Program-made: the position numbers and the translations under genes
Assembly (NCBI RefSeq): GCF_001625305.1
Contig: NW_017803824.1
Location: 2,568,960-2,632,959 of the forward strand
Length of the DNA: 64,000 bases
Reading direction: 5' to 3'
Source: Branchiostoma belcheri
Taxonomy: Eukaryota > Chordata > Leptocardii > Amphioxiformes > Branchiostomatidae
Part shown: piece by piece, positions 52,901 to 63,211 of the stretch
How the letters are laid out: each line of letters starts with the position of its first letter
How positions within the stretch are numbered: position 1 is the stretch's first letter
The notes under the pieces: model-generated
What the model saw: the letters and a program-made list of their open reading frames with translations, nothing else
Databases searched by the model: none
Told to the model about the DNA's origin: nothing

Positions 52901-55900
52901 AAGCAAGAGAAGATTCTATACAAGAAAGTTTCAAAGTAAGTAAATAACCTGGATCATTTGAAACACTGTTGTATTTTAAGAAGTTGAAGTACAATGCCTT
53001 CTTTATACTAATAATACTAATGTTCTTTTGACTTTCAGGCATTACTTTAACAAGGAAGGTGACTTCAACACCCTGACGTCATGTGACTACCACAAGCGGA
53101 CCCACTTCCTGGTGACAGGATTTGCGTCAGGAATCTTCCACCTGCACGAGCTACCTGACTTCAACCTCATCCACTCCCTCAGGTGTGGTATTGTCAATCA
53201 GGTGTAATTATGTAAACAGGTGCCTCTTCCATTGCACAATAAAATTCATTGTCATCAAGTAGCCTGGTTACCAAACCTGCATGTATTTTAGCTCCTGAGT
53301 TCTACATCCTCTCCGGAAAATTAATAGGAGTGGATGTAGGACTTGGGAGCTATAATAGGTTTGGTAATCAGGCTCGTCACCAAGTACAGTAGGAGCTGCT
53401 TAATTTTTGGCATAGCCCCAAGAGCAAAGTGGACATCACAAAAATAAGTGTCACTACCTACATGTAGATATGCAATATAGATGCAGATACTTATAGGTAT
53501 GCAGACACTGAAAGAGGAGGATTCGTGTCAATTACATTGTTTGTATTATCTTATTATGACACACTCCGTGCTGTCCCTCCAGCATTTCTGACCAGAGAAT
53601 AGCATCCGTGTCCTTCAACTCCGCCGGGGACTGGATTGCGCTGGCCTGTTCCGGTTTGGGCCAGCTGCTTGTCTGGGAGTGGCAGAGCGAATCGTACGTC
53701 CTGAAGCAACAGGGACACTTCAACAACATGTCATCATTAGCATATTCACCAGACGGGCAGTACATCGTCACAGGAGGGGAGGATGGGAAGGTAACCCTTG
53801 AACTTTTCATTATAGTATGATTTAGCCTGAAGCAAAAATGATTCAGCATTATGACATCCAAGAAGTCAATATGCTTCCCTCTTAAAGGCTACAAAGGTCA
53901 ACTACGTGGTATACCTACTTGCCTACCTTGTCCCTTGACCTCCTGGTCGTTGGGGGGACAAGGCAGAAGCGAGGTATTCCAACTACAAGAGGCTAAGAGT
54001 AAGACCATTGCCATCCTTTGTGCTGTCATTCCTTCCTAAGCACTGAAACATGGATTGTGTTAAATCCTATGTTAGGTGAAAGTTTGGAACACAGGAAGTG
54101 GTTTCTGCTTCGTGACCTTCACGGAACACACGGCGGCCATTGTTGGAACCATTTTCACCTCCAACAGACACGTCGTGATCAGTGCTTCCCTGGACGGCAC
54201 GGCGAGGGCATTCGACCTGCACAGGTAGAGTAGAACACCTGACAGGTGTTGCTTCTTGGATTTGAAAAAAAGTATATGCTGAGCAAAAACCACAACAATA
54301 TGAAAACAGAGTCTGAGGGAAAAGTCTGTAACTTTGTGCATGCAGTTTCATAAAGGGAGTATAGTCAGATTCAAAACTCTTCCCTCCACCCCTCTTTTCA
54401 CACACCCCATTTCAAGTGTTGTCCTCTTATTAGATGTATTTGAGATGTTTCTTAAGGTCTTTCCCTAATTATCCCCCAGGTACCGTAATTTCCGTACCTT
54501 CACGTCACCGCGGCCTGCCCAGTTCTCGTGTTTGGCTGTGGACCACAGTGGGGATCTGGTGTGCTGCGGGGCTCAGGACATGTTTGAGATCTTTGTGTGG
54601 TCCATGCAGACTGGCAGACTGCTGGAGGTTGGGGATATAATCTGTTCTTCTTGGCAAATTACTAGTAGCAGTCCCCTTTATTCTGAAAGTCTGGTTCTAA
54701 CAAAGCTCATTCATTTAGACATGAAAACTGAAGAAATATTCTACAAAATAGCGGATTATCAATACGTGGATAGCTCATGGTTCATTTACTTTCTTGATAC
54801 TGTTTAGTGTCGGGTTATCATTGTATGCATTTCCATGACATTTCTTTACACATAACACACATGCATTCGTTTTGATTCCTTTTTTTAAAGGAGCTACAAT
54901 ATATCTAAGGATTTAATGAAATAAACTATATTTTTTGTTATTGTAGGTTCTTGCTGGCCATGAAGGTCCCGTTGCCAGCCTCAGTTTCAGTCCGGCAGAC
55001 GCCATTTTGGCTAGTGCATCCTGGGACAAGACAGTGAGGGTCTGGGACATCTTTGAGCACAAAGGGTGTCGGGAGACTCTGCAACTGGGGTCAGATGGTA
55101 TGTTATAGATGAGTAGGAAGACCTAATTGTATAACAATAAGAACAGAGGTTTTTGCAGTATATACAGTTTCATTCACTGATGGCAATTTTCCTACCTTTT
55201 TTCAACAAGTATAACAAAGGGACTGAATGTGGGTCATATGTCATCAATGTCATAAGAAGGGTGCTCACTTTTTGGGAAGACACCAGAAATACTGGTACAG
55301 AATCTCAAATTTTTAAGTCAAAATATCTCTGTATGTTCTTCAGCCCTGGCTGTTACATTCCGTCCTGACGGAAAAGAAGTTGCCATAGCGATGCTGAGTG
55401 GAGAGATCCAGTTCTGGGACCCTCACAACGCCAACCAGACTGGCAGCATCGAAGGTCGGCATGACCTTGGGGCAGGGAGGAAGGAAACGGACAAGATCAC
55501 TGCCAAGACATCTGCTGCCGGGAAGTGAGTTTGTGGCACAGTTTGTGGAAATTAAGTTGATTTTCTTCATCATCATCGTCACCGTTCCCATCTGTCGATG
55601 ATGCAGGCCACCACTGCTTTTCACTCTTTTCAGTCCAACGCTTGCCTTGTTGATTTTATTGGTGACATCTAAATAATTCAGCATTATCTGCATTAGAAAG
55701 GTAAACCTAAAGGTAGTCCCATATCCTTTTTGAATACATATGGGCAGGGGTTGTTAATCCACTGTGGCTAGGGCAGGGTATTGGAAGGCCTTTTACCTCC
55801 CCAACCAAAGTCAGGTACCCATTTTACACCTGGGTGGATTGAGGAAAGTCTTTAAAGTGCCTTTCCAAAGGACACAATGTCCAGCCAGGAATGCAACGAG

Positions 55901-58746
55901 TGGAACCCGTGATCTCTCAATATCATGTCTGGTCATCTAACCTCTCAAAGTCATGTGCAACAAATTAAGAATACTAGTATAACAAACTGCCTCTTGCTTC
56001 TAGGGCCTTCTCCACCCTGTGCTACACAGCGGATGGGACCTGTATCCTGGCAGGAGGGAGGAGTAAGAACATCTGTATCTACCACGTCGCTGAACAGCTG
56101 CTCATCAAAAAGTTTGAGATCTCCTGTAATCTCAGCTTTGATGCAATGGAGGTGGGCTGACCCTCAGACATTTGTATATAATATTATAAAGTTTGGTAGA
56201 ACAGTCTCATTCAGTGTCTACCTTATCCCATTGATAATGACAAGCAATACATAGCTTGAAAGCTGTTACGTTATTGGTATACTAATATATGTAGCTGTTT
56301 CTTCAAGAATACCGGTATACCAGTACGGAACATTTTGTATAATATCAGGTACTTGACAGGATAGGCTGATGTTTTGGCCCCAATTTTTAGTTTTTGTCTG
56401 TCCCATTATTCAACACTTGAGCTTGAATGATTGTTCTGTTTTCCTGTTAGGAATACTTGGACAGGAGAAAGATGACAGAGTGGGGCAGCCTGGCATTGGT
56501 GGATGAAGGACAGGAGGAGGGGGAGGGGGGCACAGCCATCAGCCTACCTGGGGTCAGGAAAGGTCAGTTAGGAACTACCCTTTTCTTTACCTCTGTCAAG
56601 GAAGGCATGTTTTGGAAGTGTTTTTTGTTTGAATGAATGATTTTGGAAAGGTAGAAGGTACTAGGAACTGCCTTGTTTCTTATGGGTAAAAGTCACGTGT
56701 CTACAGCACTTGGGTCAGAAAGCTGATGAAGACCAAGTGATTGGGTCAAAAATTCCTGGTGAGTCATTTTTCTTGAGTTGGGGAACTCTCATAATGCCTT
56801 GTTTGTTGTCTTACTACAGGTGACATGGCATCTCGGCACTGGAAGCCTGAGGTCAGGGTATCATGTGTGCAGTTTTCTCCTACAGGTACTGCAGACATTT
56901 CATTCAACACTAAAAATCATTTTAACATTGAAGATCATTTCAATTGATTGACATAGTTTTTGCTTAATCTATTTCAGGCACATAATCATTGTTTTCCTAA
57001 TCTTTCCCCAAGGTCGTGCCTTTGCCACCACGACCACAGAGGGCCTCATGGTCTACTCCCTGGACAACAGTTTGACTTTTGATCCATTTGACCTTGACAT
57101 GGACATCACCCCGGCAACCATCAGGAGGATGCTGGGAAGGAAAGAATACGCCACAGCGCTGATGATGTCATTCCGACTGAACGAGGGAGCTTTGATACAA
57201 GAGGTGGTAGAGACCATTCCACACACAGAAGGTAGGGACAGTTTGATTTTGTACATGGATGCCCAATCAGTCAAAGGTAATTTCTAGGGGCTGTCCTTCC
57301 AACCATTGGGCCATCGCGAGCAGAAACAACTTTTACAGGCTCTCGTTCTTCCCCTGCACCATCAGGGAATGGAACGAACTTGAGCCTGGTGCGGCGGAGG
57401 CGGGGTCTCTCGCCCAGTTCAAATCTGAACTGGCGAGGACCCTGCTGCATTGAGCCACCCCATCATGTCTTGTATATATGTAAATATTACTAACGCACTA
57501 ATGCACTTGTCCCGTCTTTAGCACACACAAAATCAGTTGTCTTATGTTCCTTTCTCAGTTATCCTTGTTTTTCCCTTTGTTTTTTATGTACCGGGCACAA
57601 TTGTTACTAACAATGCGTAACGACTGCCAATAATACTACTCTGTAGGGCTGGGCAGTAACGAAGAAGAAGTTATCCTCAAGACAACTAGATTCATCTGAG
57701 TCTACTTCTGTGTGTTGAAACAACTTCAACCTTTACCATAAGGTTTTGGCCATCACACACTATGTTCTTAGTGGGTTTAGAAAGTGGCTGTCCTTCAATT
57801 ACCCAGTACTAAATGTTGGCCTGTTCTCTTCCACAGTTTCCCACGTGAGCCAGACATTACCAGACACCTATGTTGATCGAATGCTGCTGTTTGTGGCCAG
57901 TCAGCTGGAGACTTCACGACATCTGGAGTTCTACCTCACCTGGTGCCAGACACTACTGATGTTACATGGACAAAGGCTGAAGAACAGGTGTGTGTGCATG
58001 TACATGTTGTGCACGTTTGCCTCTTGTCAATTGGAACTTTCTGGGATTTGGAGATCTACATAGCCAAGTGTCAGACATTGCTGATGCTATACAGACAAGC
58101 TGAAACACTATCCCTGTCCCTGAAAATACCATCCCTGTCCTTGGTATGGTGTTTTCAGTACCAAGGACAGGGATGGTATTTTCAGTACCAGGGACAGGAA
58201 TGGTGTTTTCAGTACCAGGGACAGTGTTTTCAGTATCATGGACAGCGATGGTGTTTTCAGTACCAGGGACAAGAGTGATGTTTTTAGTACCAGCAACTTC
58301 AAGTGTGTGTGTGAGACACACATGTATACTCCAACAATACTCCTCCATTTTTCTACAGATCCATGTCAGTGTTGGCCATGTTGAGAGCACTGCAGAAGAG
58401 TGTTACTAGGAGATATGAAGACATCAGCAAACTGTAAGTAGAGCAAACTACTGCAAAATAAAATTGGTGCCTTTATATCATACATTTAAAAACTTGGAAA
58501 CTGTCAACCAATCTTCAAGTTTTTTGGATGAATGAATGAATGACCTGTATTTGTCATTTCAGGTGTGACAGTAACAGGTACAGTCTGCAATACATCCTGT
58601 CAGTGGCACAGCAGGAGGGCAGCAGGAAACGGAAGGCAGAGGGGGACCAGGAGGAGGAGGAAGAGGAGATGGAGGAACTCGGAGATGAGGACTCCTCCAT
58701 ACAGATGTCTGAAGACGACCTCCCCATGCAATCACACCATGTCTGA
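49950..58746 (+). CDS. PWP2: PWP2, WD-repeat subunit of the small-subunit processome
   Basis: Twenty-one exons: 49950-49967, 50259-50371, 50854-50948, 51237-51336, 51748-51891, 52278-52413, 52626-52758, 52875-52935, 53039-53182, 53583-53790, 54076-54224, 54480-54627, 54947-55097, 55344-55524, 56004-56151, 56451-56562, 56820-56885, 57013-57231, 57837-57987, 58359-58433, 58563-58746; 911 residues, against 919 in human. PWP2/UTP1 is a core of the UTP-B complex that binds the 5' external spacer during 18S rRNA maturation in the nucleolus. The start MKFSYKFSNLLGSVYRRGN, repeated WD blades (TISRDGTLVIWECD, LAYSPDGQYIVTGGEDGKV, SASWDKTVRVWDIFEHKG) and the C-terminal helical part (LDMDITPATIRRMLGRKEY, LEFYLTWCQTLLMLHGQRLK) match the family. 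Acidic/Lys-rich linkers lie at exons 52626-52935 and at the end. The exon at 52278-52413 uses a weak donor (GAT then GTATCC) but the join to LYTISRDG is required by homology. Confidence 0.97.
51096..51145. repeat. Short inverted repeat in PWP2 intron
   Basis: CATTTAAGATAC (51096-51107) and GTATCTTAAATG (51134-51145) are exact inverse copies, and ATGAAAA / TTTTCAT pairs lie between them. This gives a compact hairpin of about 50 bp. Confidence 0.7.
53261..53374. mobile_element. Fold-back MITE with a probable 10-bp target-site duplication
   Basis: The left arm AGCCTGGTTACCAAACCTGC ... TTTAGCTCCTGAGTTCTACA faces the right arm TGTAGGACTTGGGAGCTATA ... GGTTTGGTAATCAGGCT. The flanks GTCATCAAGT (left) and GTCACCAAGT (right, one base on) match at 9 of 10 positions, a target size typical of Mutator-like elements. 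No protein is encoded. It lies in a PWP2 intron. Confidence 0.8.
54312..54415. repeat. Third copy of the GTCTGTACC dispersed repeat
   Basis: GGGAAAAGTCTGTAAC, GCAGTTTCA and TATAGTCAGATTCAAA align with the copies at 3400-3520 and 12822-12890. It lies in a PWP2 intron between exons ending at 54224 and starting at 54480. Confidence 0.4.
55735..55940 (-). mobile_element. tRNA-derived SINE, second and more diverged copy
   Basis: Read on the minus strand it has CACGGGTTCCACTC (B-box-like), then ATTGTGTCCTTTGGAAAGGC and ACTTTAAAGACTTTCCTCAA, the same body as the SINE at 47258-47436, then CCACCCAGGTGTAAAATGGG. It lies in the PWP2 intron before exon 56004-56151. Confidence 0.65.
57285..57672 (+). mobile_element. 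LINE 3' end (C-terminal reverse-transcriptase fragment plus 3' UTR)
   Basis: A frame to about 57453 reads RNNFYRLSFFPCTIREWNEL and then AEAGSLAQFKSELARTLLH before its stop. This is the usual C-terminus of CR1/Jockey-type LINE proteins. A 3' UTR of about 200 bp ends in a GAAGAAGAAG tail at 57672. The protein differs from the LINE at 33475-35390, so it is another family. It lies in the PWP2 intron before exon 57837-57987. Confidence 0.75.
58026..58102 (+). pseudogene. Decayed duplicate of a PWP2 exon
   Basis: This intronic stretch repeats the middle of exon 57837-57987 about 126 bp downstream. One frame reads DLEIYIAKCQTLLMLYRQAE against HLEFYLTWCQTLLMLHGQRL in the exon, with about half the residues identical. 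A one-base loss separates this from the matching upstream part (CQLELSG), and no flanking splice sites are visible, so it is a dead exon copy. Confidence 0.75.
58103..58285. repeat. Minisatellite with an inverted first copy
   Basis: Imperfect units of about 27 bp containing GTACCAGGGACAGG...GGTGTTTTCA are repeated through 58285. The first copy is inverted relative to the rest, so CTGAAAATACCATCCCTGTC pairs with GACAGGGATGGTATTTTCAG in a perfect 27-bp-arm hairpin. It fills the rest of the PWP2 intron after the duplicated exon piece. Confidence 0.85.
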
Positions 58747-58776
58747 CAGATTTCCTAACTTTTATTTCTTCTAACA

Positions 58777-58782
58777 AATAAA
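58777..58782 (+). terminator. Polyadenylation signal AATAAA of PWP2
   Basis: A canonical AATAAA lies 31 bp after the PWP2 stop codon, so the 3' UTR is probably very short. MRPL22 ends 357 bp away on the other strand, and a TTTATT at 58761-58766 would read AATAAA for MRPL22, which would make the two transcripts overlap at their 3' ends. Confidence 0.65.
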
Positions 58783-59102
58783 CTTCATACATTCTGCTCT
58801 ACGGTTGTTTTCTTACATCATTAACTGATGGAATAGCATTTTCAGATGTTTTAGTATCATGGATATGGCTTACAGTAAACAAGAGTAAACAGCCATTGTG
58901 TAGTGGATGTCTATGTACATACATAATGCAACTTGCATACTTTTCATTAAAACATGGAAACATCTTTGTGGTCTTTGGTCAGTGACCTTGTTTACGTAGA
59001 TAAGTCTTGGTTTTCAAGATATTTGAGACAACCAACACTTGATGTTGTCCTTTCCCAGCCCACAAGTCCTAAAGCCTTCAAACATGTACAAATTTTAAGT
59101 TA

Positions 59103-61412
59103 TCACATGCCAAACTGGATTGTCCGTTTCCTCAAACTGTCCATGTAGTCGCTGGCCTTGTCGTACCCCGTTGGATCACGTCTCTTGGGCGGAGGCGGGC
59201 CCTCTTCTAGTCGCACCAGATAGTGGCAGTATCCACAGTGCATGATGCCAAAGTGCCCGCGACCGTGGTACCGAATCTGCTTAGTGTGGCGACCTTTTAA
59301 GGCCAGAGATTCAGCTATAAAAGGGAACAGATCACACCAGTTCAAGACACTGCATAAGTACCAATGCATAAGATCAAAGATAATCTTGTAGTTACTTGTT
59401 ACTGATACCTTGGTTTTATTAGATGCCCCCATTGCATTCAAGATTAAACATACAATGACCACAAAACTGGTCATTGTATATGCATGGAAAAGTGTGGGTA
59501 AGATAAGATACGAAATTTTTTTAACATGGAGGAATATTATTTTTAGACCTTTCTTATTTGGGGATACAAAATGTTAGCAAAACTTACCGACCCACAGGTT
59601 TGACTTGTATTCAACATTACACTCCTTGACTGCTCTCTCCTGTGCTTCCAGTAGAACCTCCTCTATAAGACGGGCACCTTTCTTGGAAATAGCCTGGAGC
59701 TGAGCCAGGGCCTCGTCTATACTCATTCCTCTTACCTGGAATAAAAAAAGTAAAAGTTAAAGATGTAAAATTAGAGTGTTTTAGTAACGTTATACCAAAG
59801 ATAAGTCCAGAAAGAGTGTAGTGACACTGCATCTATTATGTACATAATGAGGTACGTATAAGTACTTAACTACCCTAATATAGATGGAGTTTTGATGTGT
59901 CTTAATCATTAAGTCTGTTGGTTAGACTACAAATCAGAATGATACAAAGATCTGAAGAGAGACACCTACCATTGTGGCAATGTACCACAGTTTGTGGTGG
60001 CTGTACTTGAAATTTCTTCTGCTCACCCAGATGGACTGCAAGGCAGATCATTCATGTCAACATGTATCAGCATTATATATACAAAACCATCACCACTCAT
60101 ATGCCTGTATGGTGTCATGAATCACTGTAGGGGTTAGTGTACTTCAGATAGGATTTTAAGGTATCGGTGACTTGTATGTCCCATCCCCCAAAACTACAGT
60201 ATTTCATAATAGCCTGCAGATTGTCAGCCTTTGCTGCCTGACAGCAGAACCAGTAGAAATAGATGTCAGGTATCACAGAAAGTCTGTCCAACTGTTTTTT
60301 CCCCCCAGTTCCCTTACATGTGAATTGAGTGTTGACTAGTTCCATCAGTTCATTTTAGTGATACTGAAGAAGAGTGATGGATGTTAACTAACCACTGCAT
60401 TACTCCACTAGTACTACATATAGCAGAGTTTGTCTTTGAATATCACAGGAAGGCTTACTGCAGGGTTCCTGGGCTCCCCTGGGGCCTGAGGAGGCAGCAC
60501 CGTGCGGTTCTTAGCATCCCAGAACCTTTTGCCATCCTGGTCTCGCTCTTCCTGTGCTGTGGCGACCGAAGTGTGAAGACATCGAGCTGACGGCTGATGC
60601 ACAGCTGGGGAACAGCTGGCTGACAGCTGGACAGCAGCTATTCTGTTGGTGACAGCAGCTGTCCCTAACCTTGATGTCAAAACGGTAAAGGATGTTATAT
60701 ACAGTTATGAGCAATCTGGATATTCTGTATCATACGAAACAGTAGAGCACTAACCAACATCAATTTGGCATGGTGTCCTCTATGGTTTCCTATTCCCAAC
60801 ACTTGTATTAGCTGTATACAAATTTGGTGCAGTTTGACAAGAAGATGCTAGGGGTCCAGGGTAAACCTTGAGAAAGCTCTGATTCCTTACCTTGTGGCAC
60901 TGGCAGCATTTGTGGACAGCACAAGTCTCTGCAGACCTGAAATCAACAGTGGCATCGGCATTTACGAACTAACAGTTTGCTAAATTTTATAAGTTAGGAA
61001 TAGGAGTATCCTGGTTTGATGAAATAACCGAGGAGGTAAACCTTTGATAAAAAGGTTTTACAAAAATTATGCAACCGACGACGTCCTATTCCTCTGGCTT
61101 TAGCAACCTTAAACGTTAGTAACTGAGATGTACAGAGGCGATCTAGGGGTAAAACCCCAATCGAATGCCAATATATTATGCAGTGCAGCATGCAGTGGTG
61201 CAAGAGGAGATTTGGGGAGGGGGGCACGAGATGATTTTGTCTTTAGACGAGTAACTTGACTTCATTTTTCCTTCCACTCTAGCGAAAATGAAAACAGACA
61301 TTGAACAGGCTAAAATCTACATCATGGTAACTTATCACGCGAGAAAATCTGTCGGAAACGAGGGAAACTGCAATAATATTTTCCACCCACCTCGCGACAA
61401 GGACGCTGCCAT
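59103..61412 (-). CDS. MRPL22: Mitochondrial large-subunit ribosomal protein uL22m
   Basis: Six exons, right to left: 61391-61412, 60891-60936, 60459-60669, 59970-60035, 59588-59735, 59103-59314; 234 residues, against 206 in human. The N-terminus [20 protein letters not shown] is Arg/Ser/Ala-rich, as expected of a mitochondrial import signal. The L22 core follows: [61 protein letters not shown], then [20 protein letters not shown] and [12 protein letters not shown], all matching human MRPL22. The protein lines the exit tunnel of the mitochondrial 39S subunit. The extra length is a low-complexity Ala/Ser/Gln stretch after the signal (exon 60459-60669). The start codon lies in AAAATGGCAGCG, a strong context. 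No regulatory element beyond the divergent upstream gap was identified. Confidence 0.94.
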
Positions 61413-63096
61413 TTTTGCCGCAAATCGTTAATAGCTGTCGTAAACTATCCAGTGCACGGCTATTCCATTCAGGAGCTGAGGGGGGATCGAAATAAAGGGT
61501 CGTACCGTATTTCCGCGCTCCGCCACAGAATGTTGTCGTCGCTGCTGTCCTGACAACTGACACTGTTTTACAACTGTTACTATATATCCACCATTTCCAA
61601 TCGCCCCATTCAATACACGATCGTACGAAACAGGGCGAAGCTTTGGAAAGTGCCGTACACAATCACAGATCAAGGACGTCCCGATCCCCGTCAGCTCACT
61701 TAAGGCGAACAATTCCCAGGGGTCGTCTTACAGGTGTTTTTGAATACCTGGTTGGACGTAAAGCAGCCACAGAACGTCGCAAGGAAATGACTAACTGTTA
61801 ATGCAATGTTTTGGCTAATGGGGTGCTGACAGACGAACATTTAGGCCGCCATACAGTCTACAAGAGTAATGCCCGAGACAGTCATTTCTGCTTAGAGCAA
61901 AAGAGAGATCGCATAGTTGAAGGTTTTAAAAGATGCACAGCTTTGAAAGGCGCGCGTTGTCACTTACAAGTATTTCTAGCTTGACTAGATGGCGCTTCTT
62001 GGAGCCTTTCCATTGGTCAGTAACTAGTACATTCTGGACAGCGCGGGAGTTTGTGTTACACAGACACACGACAGTCGTAGGATATTTCCGTCACTTGACA
62101 GCTGAATTTTGTGCGACACATCTACGACTATCTAACTTGAGAATTTCCTCATGATCCACTGTCGTAGACCTATTGTGCGACGAATGTGACAGGGCCCTAA
62201 ACTAACAACGAGAGCTGTGGACCAGTTCTGTCAGGTACTTGTGTCCGAATTGATGATTGATCTTCCAAAACGACGAAATTTAATACAACCACCACTTTTC
62301 TCCAAGTCTTCGAAGGTGTTCAGCCGAACAAAAACAGTATTTGAACGGCATTAACTCGGATGATTTGTGTTCCCACACTGAAGAAGGCTAGCTTCGATTC
62401 GCTGGACACTTAAACCCCCTTGGTGACATAGTGGCATAGTATTAAACCGTATGTGGAGAAATTACTTAGCATATACAGTGCGTAGGTACTGGGTACTGAC
62501 TACGCCAAACCCATACATAGGCCAAATTCCAAATGTTTTATGAATAGCCGCATGATCTCCGTGCGGACGTAAGAAAGGAAGGTCGAAACAGATTTTTTAC
62601 TGCCCCATGACACATTTTGGCACAGCAGTTGGCCATAAAAGGTTGGTTCGGCGCCAGCCAAAGGCTAAGCGAGTCGGTAGAAAAAACGCGAGGGTAAAGA
62701 ATGACTGGTGGTGAATGAGACGCATGTCTGAGGTACAAAAGCGGGCGCGGAGACAGGTGGAATTTTGGCGGGTTGCCTGGAATCGGCCACGGTCATGACG
62801 GCAGAGGATTCTTTTGAACTTACGAACAGTTGGTCTCACACGCAAGTAACGTTAGTCATTATATCGTGGTGAGTTTTCAGTAGAGGGAGGTCTTGCCTGC
62901 GGGACCTCTCAGTGACCGTTGAATCGAAAAGCCTAGCTTCAAGTCGTAAAATTCGTAACTTTTCTCGTGTCTTTCTCTGAACATTTGACTAGGGAAGCAT
63001 TTTCTTCTGACAAACTAAGGTCCTGTAGACACAAGTAGATTGTGTAGCTATACATCGGGACTACCAGGTAGTACTCTATATCACGACAAGGGCGCC
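61413..63096. other. Divergent intergenic region right of MRPL22
   Basis: About 1.7 kb between the MRPL22 start and the next plus-strand gene. Short minus-strand frames at 61428-61712 and 62538-62845 have no recognisable domain and probably overlap promoter or 5' UTR sequence. A GTCGTAG/CTACGAC inverted motif recurs at 62069-62170, perhaps a degraded DNA element. It should contain promoters for both flanking genes. Confidence 0.4.
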
Positions 63097-63211
63097 ATGC
63101 GTCCGCCCAGACCGCCCAGACGACCCCCGGCAAGCCGGGGCGAGAGATGCCTGCTGACGGAGTTAGTTTGGACCGTCACTCTGCTGCTCACTGTCGCCTC
63201 TGTTGGACAGG
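63097..63211 (+). CDS. First coding exon of an unidentified secreted or membrane protein (continues off window)
   Basis: ATG in a strong context (GGCGCCATGC) opens 38 codons ending in a clean donor (CAGG then GTAAGC, phase 1). The peptide begins MRPPRPPRRPPASRGER and continues with LVWTVTLLLTVASVGQG, a basic/Pro-rich n-region plus a hydrophobic core and small residues near the end, i.e. a signal peptide or signal anchor. An exon made only of a signal peptide is common in animal secreted and receptor genes. No family can be named from this exon, and the next exon lies beyond 64000. Confidence 0.6.

Noticed and set aside
60115-60345. Minus-strand frame between MRPL22 exons
   Set aside because: MRPL22 exons 60459-60669 and 59970-60035 join in frame exactly at the homologous position, so this is intron.
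61279-61712. Overlapping minus-strand frames upstream of the MRPL22 start
   Set aside because: They overlap the MRPL22 first exon and its promoter, show no domain, and the MRPL22 start at 61412 fully explains the gene.
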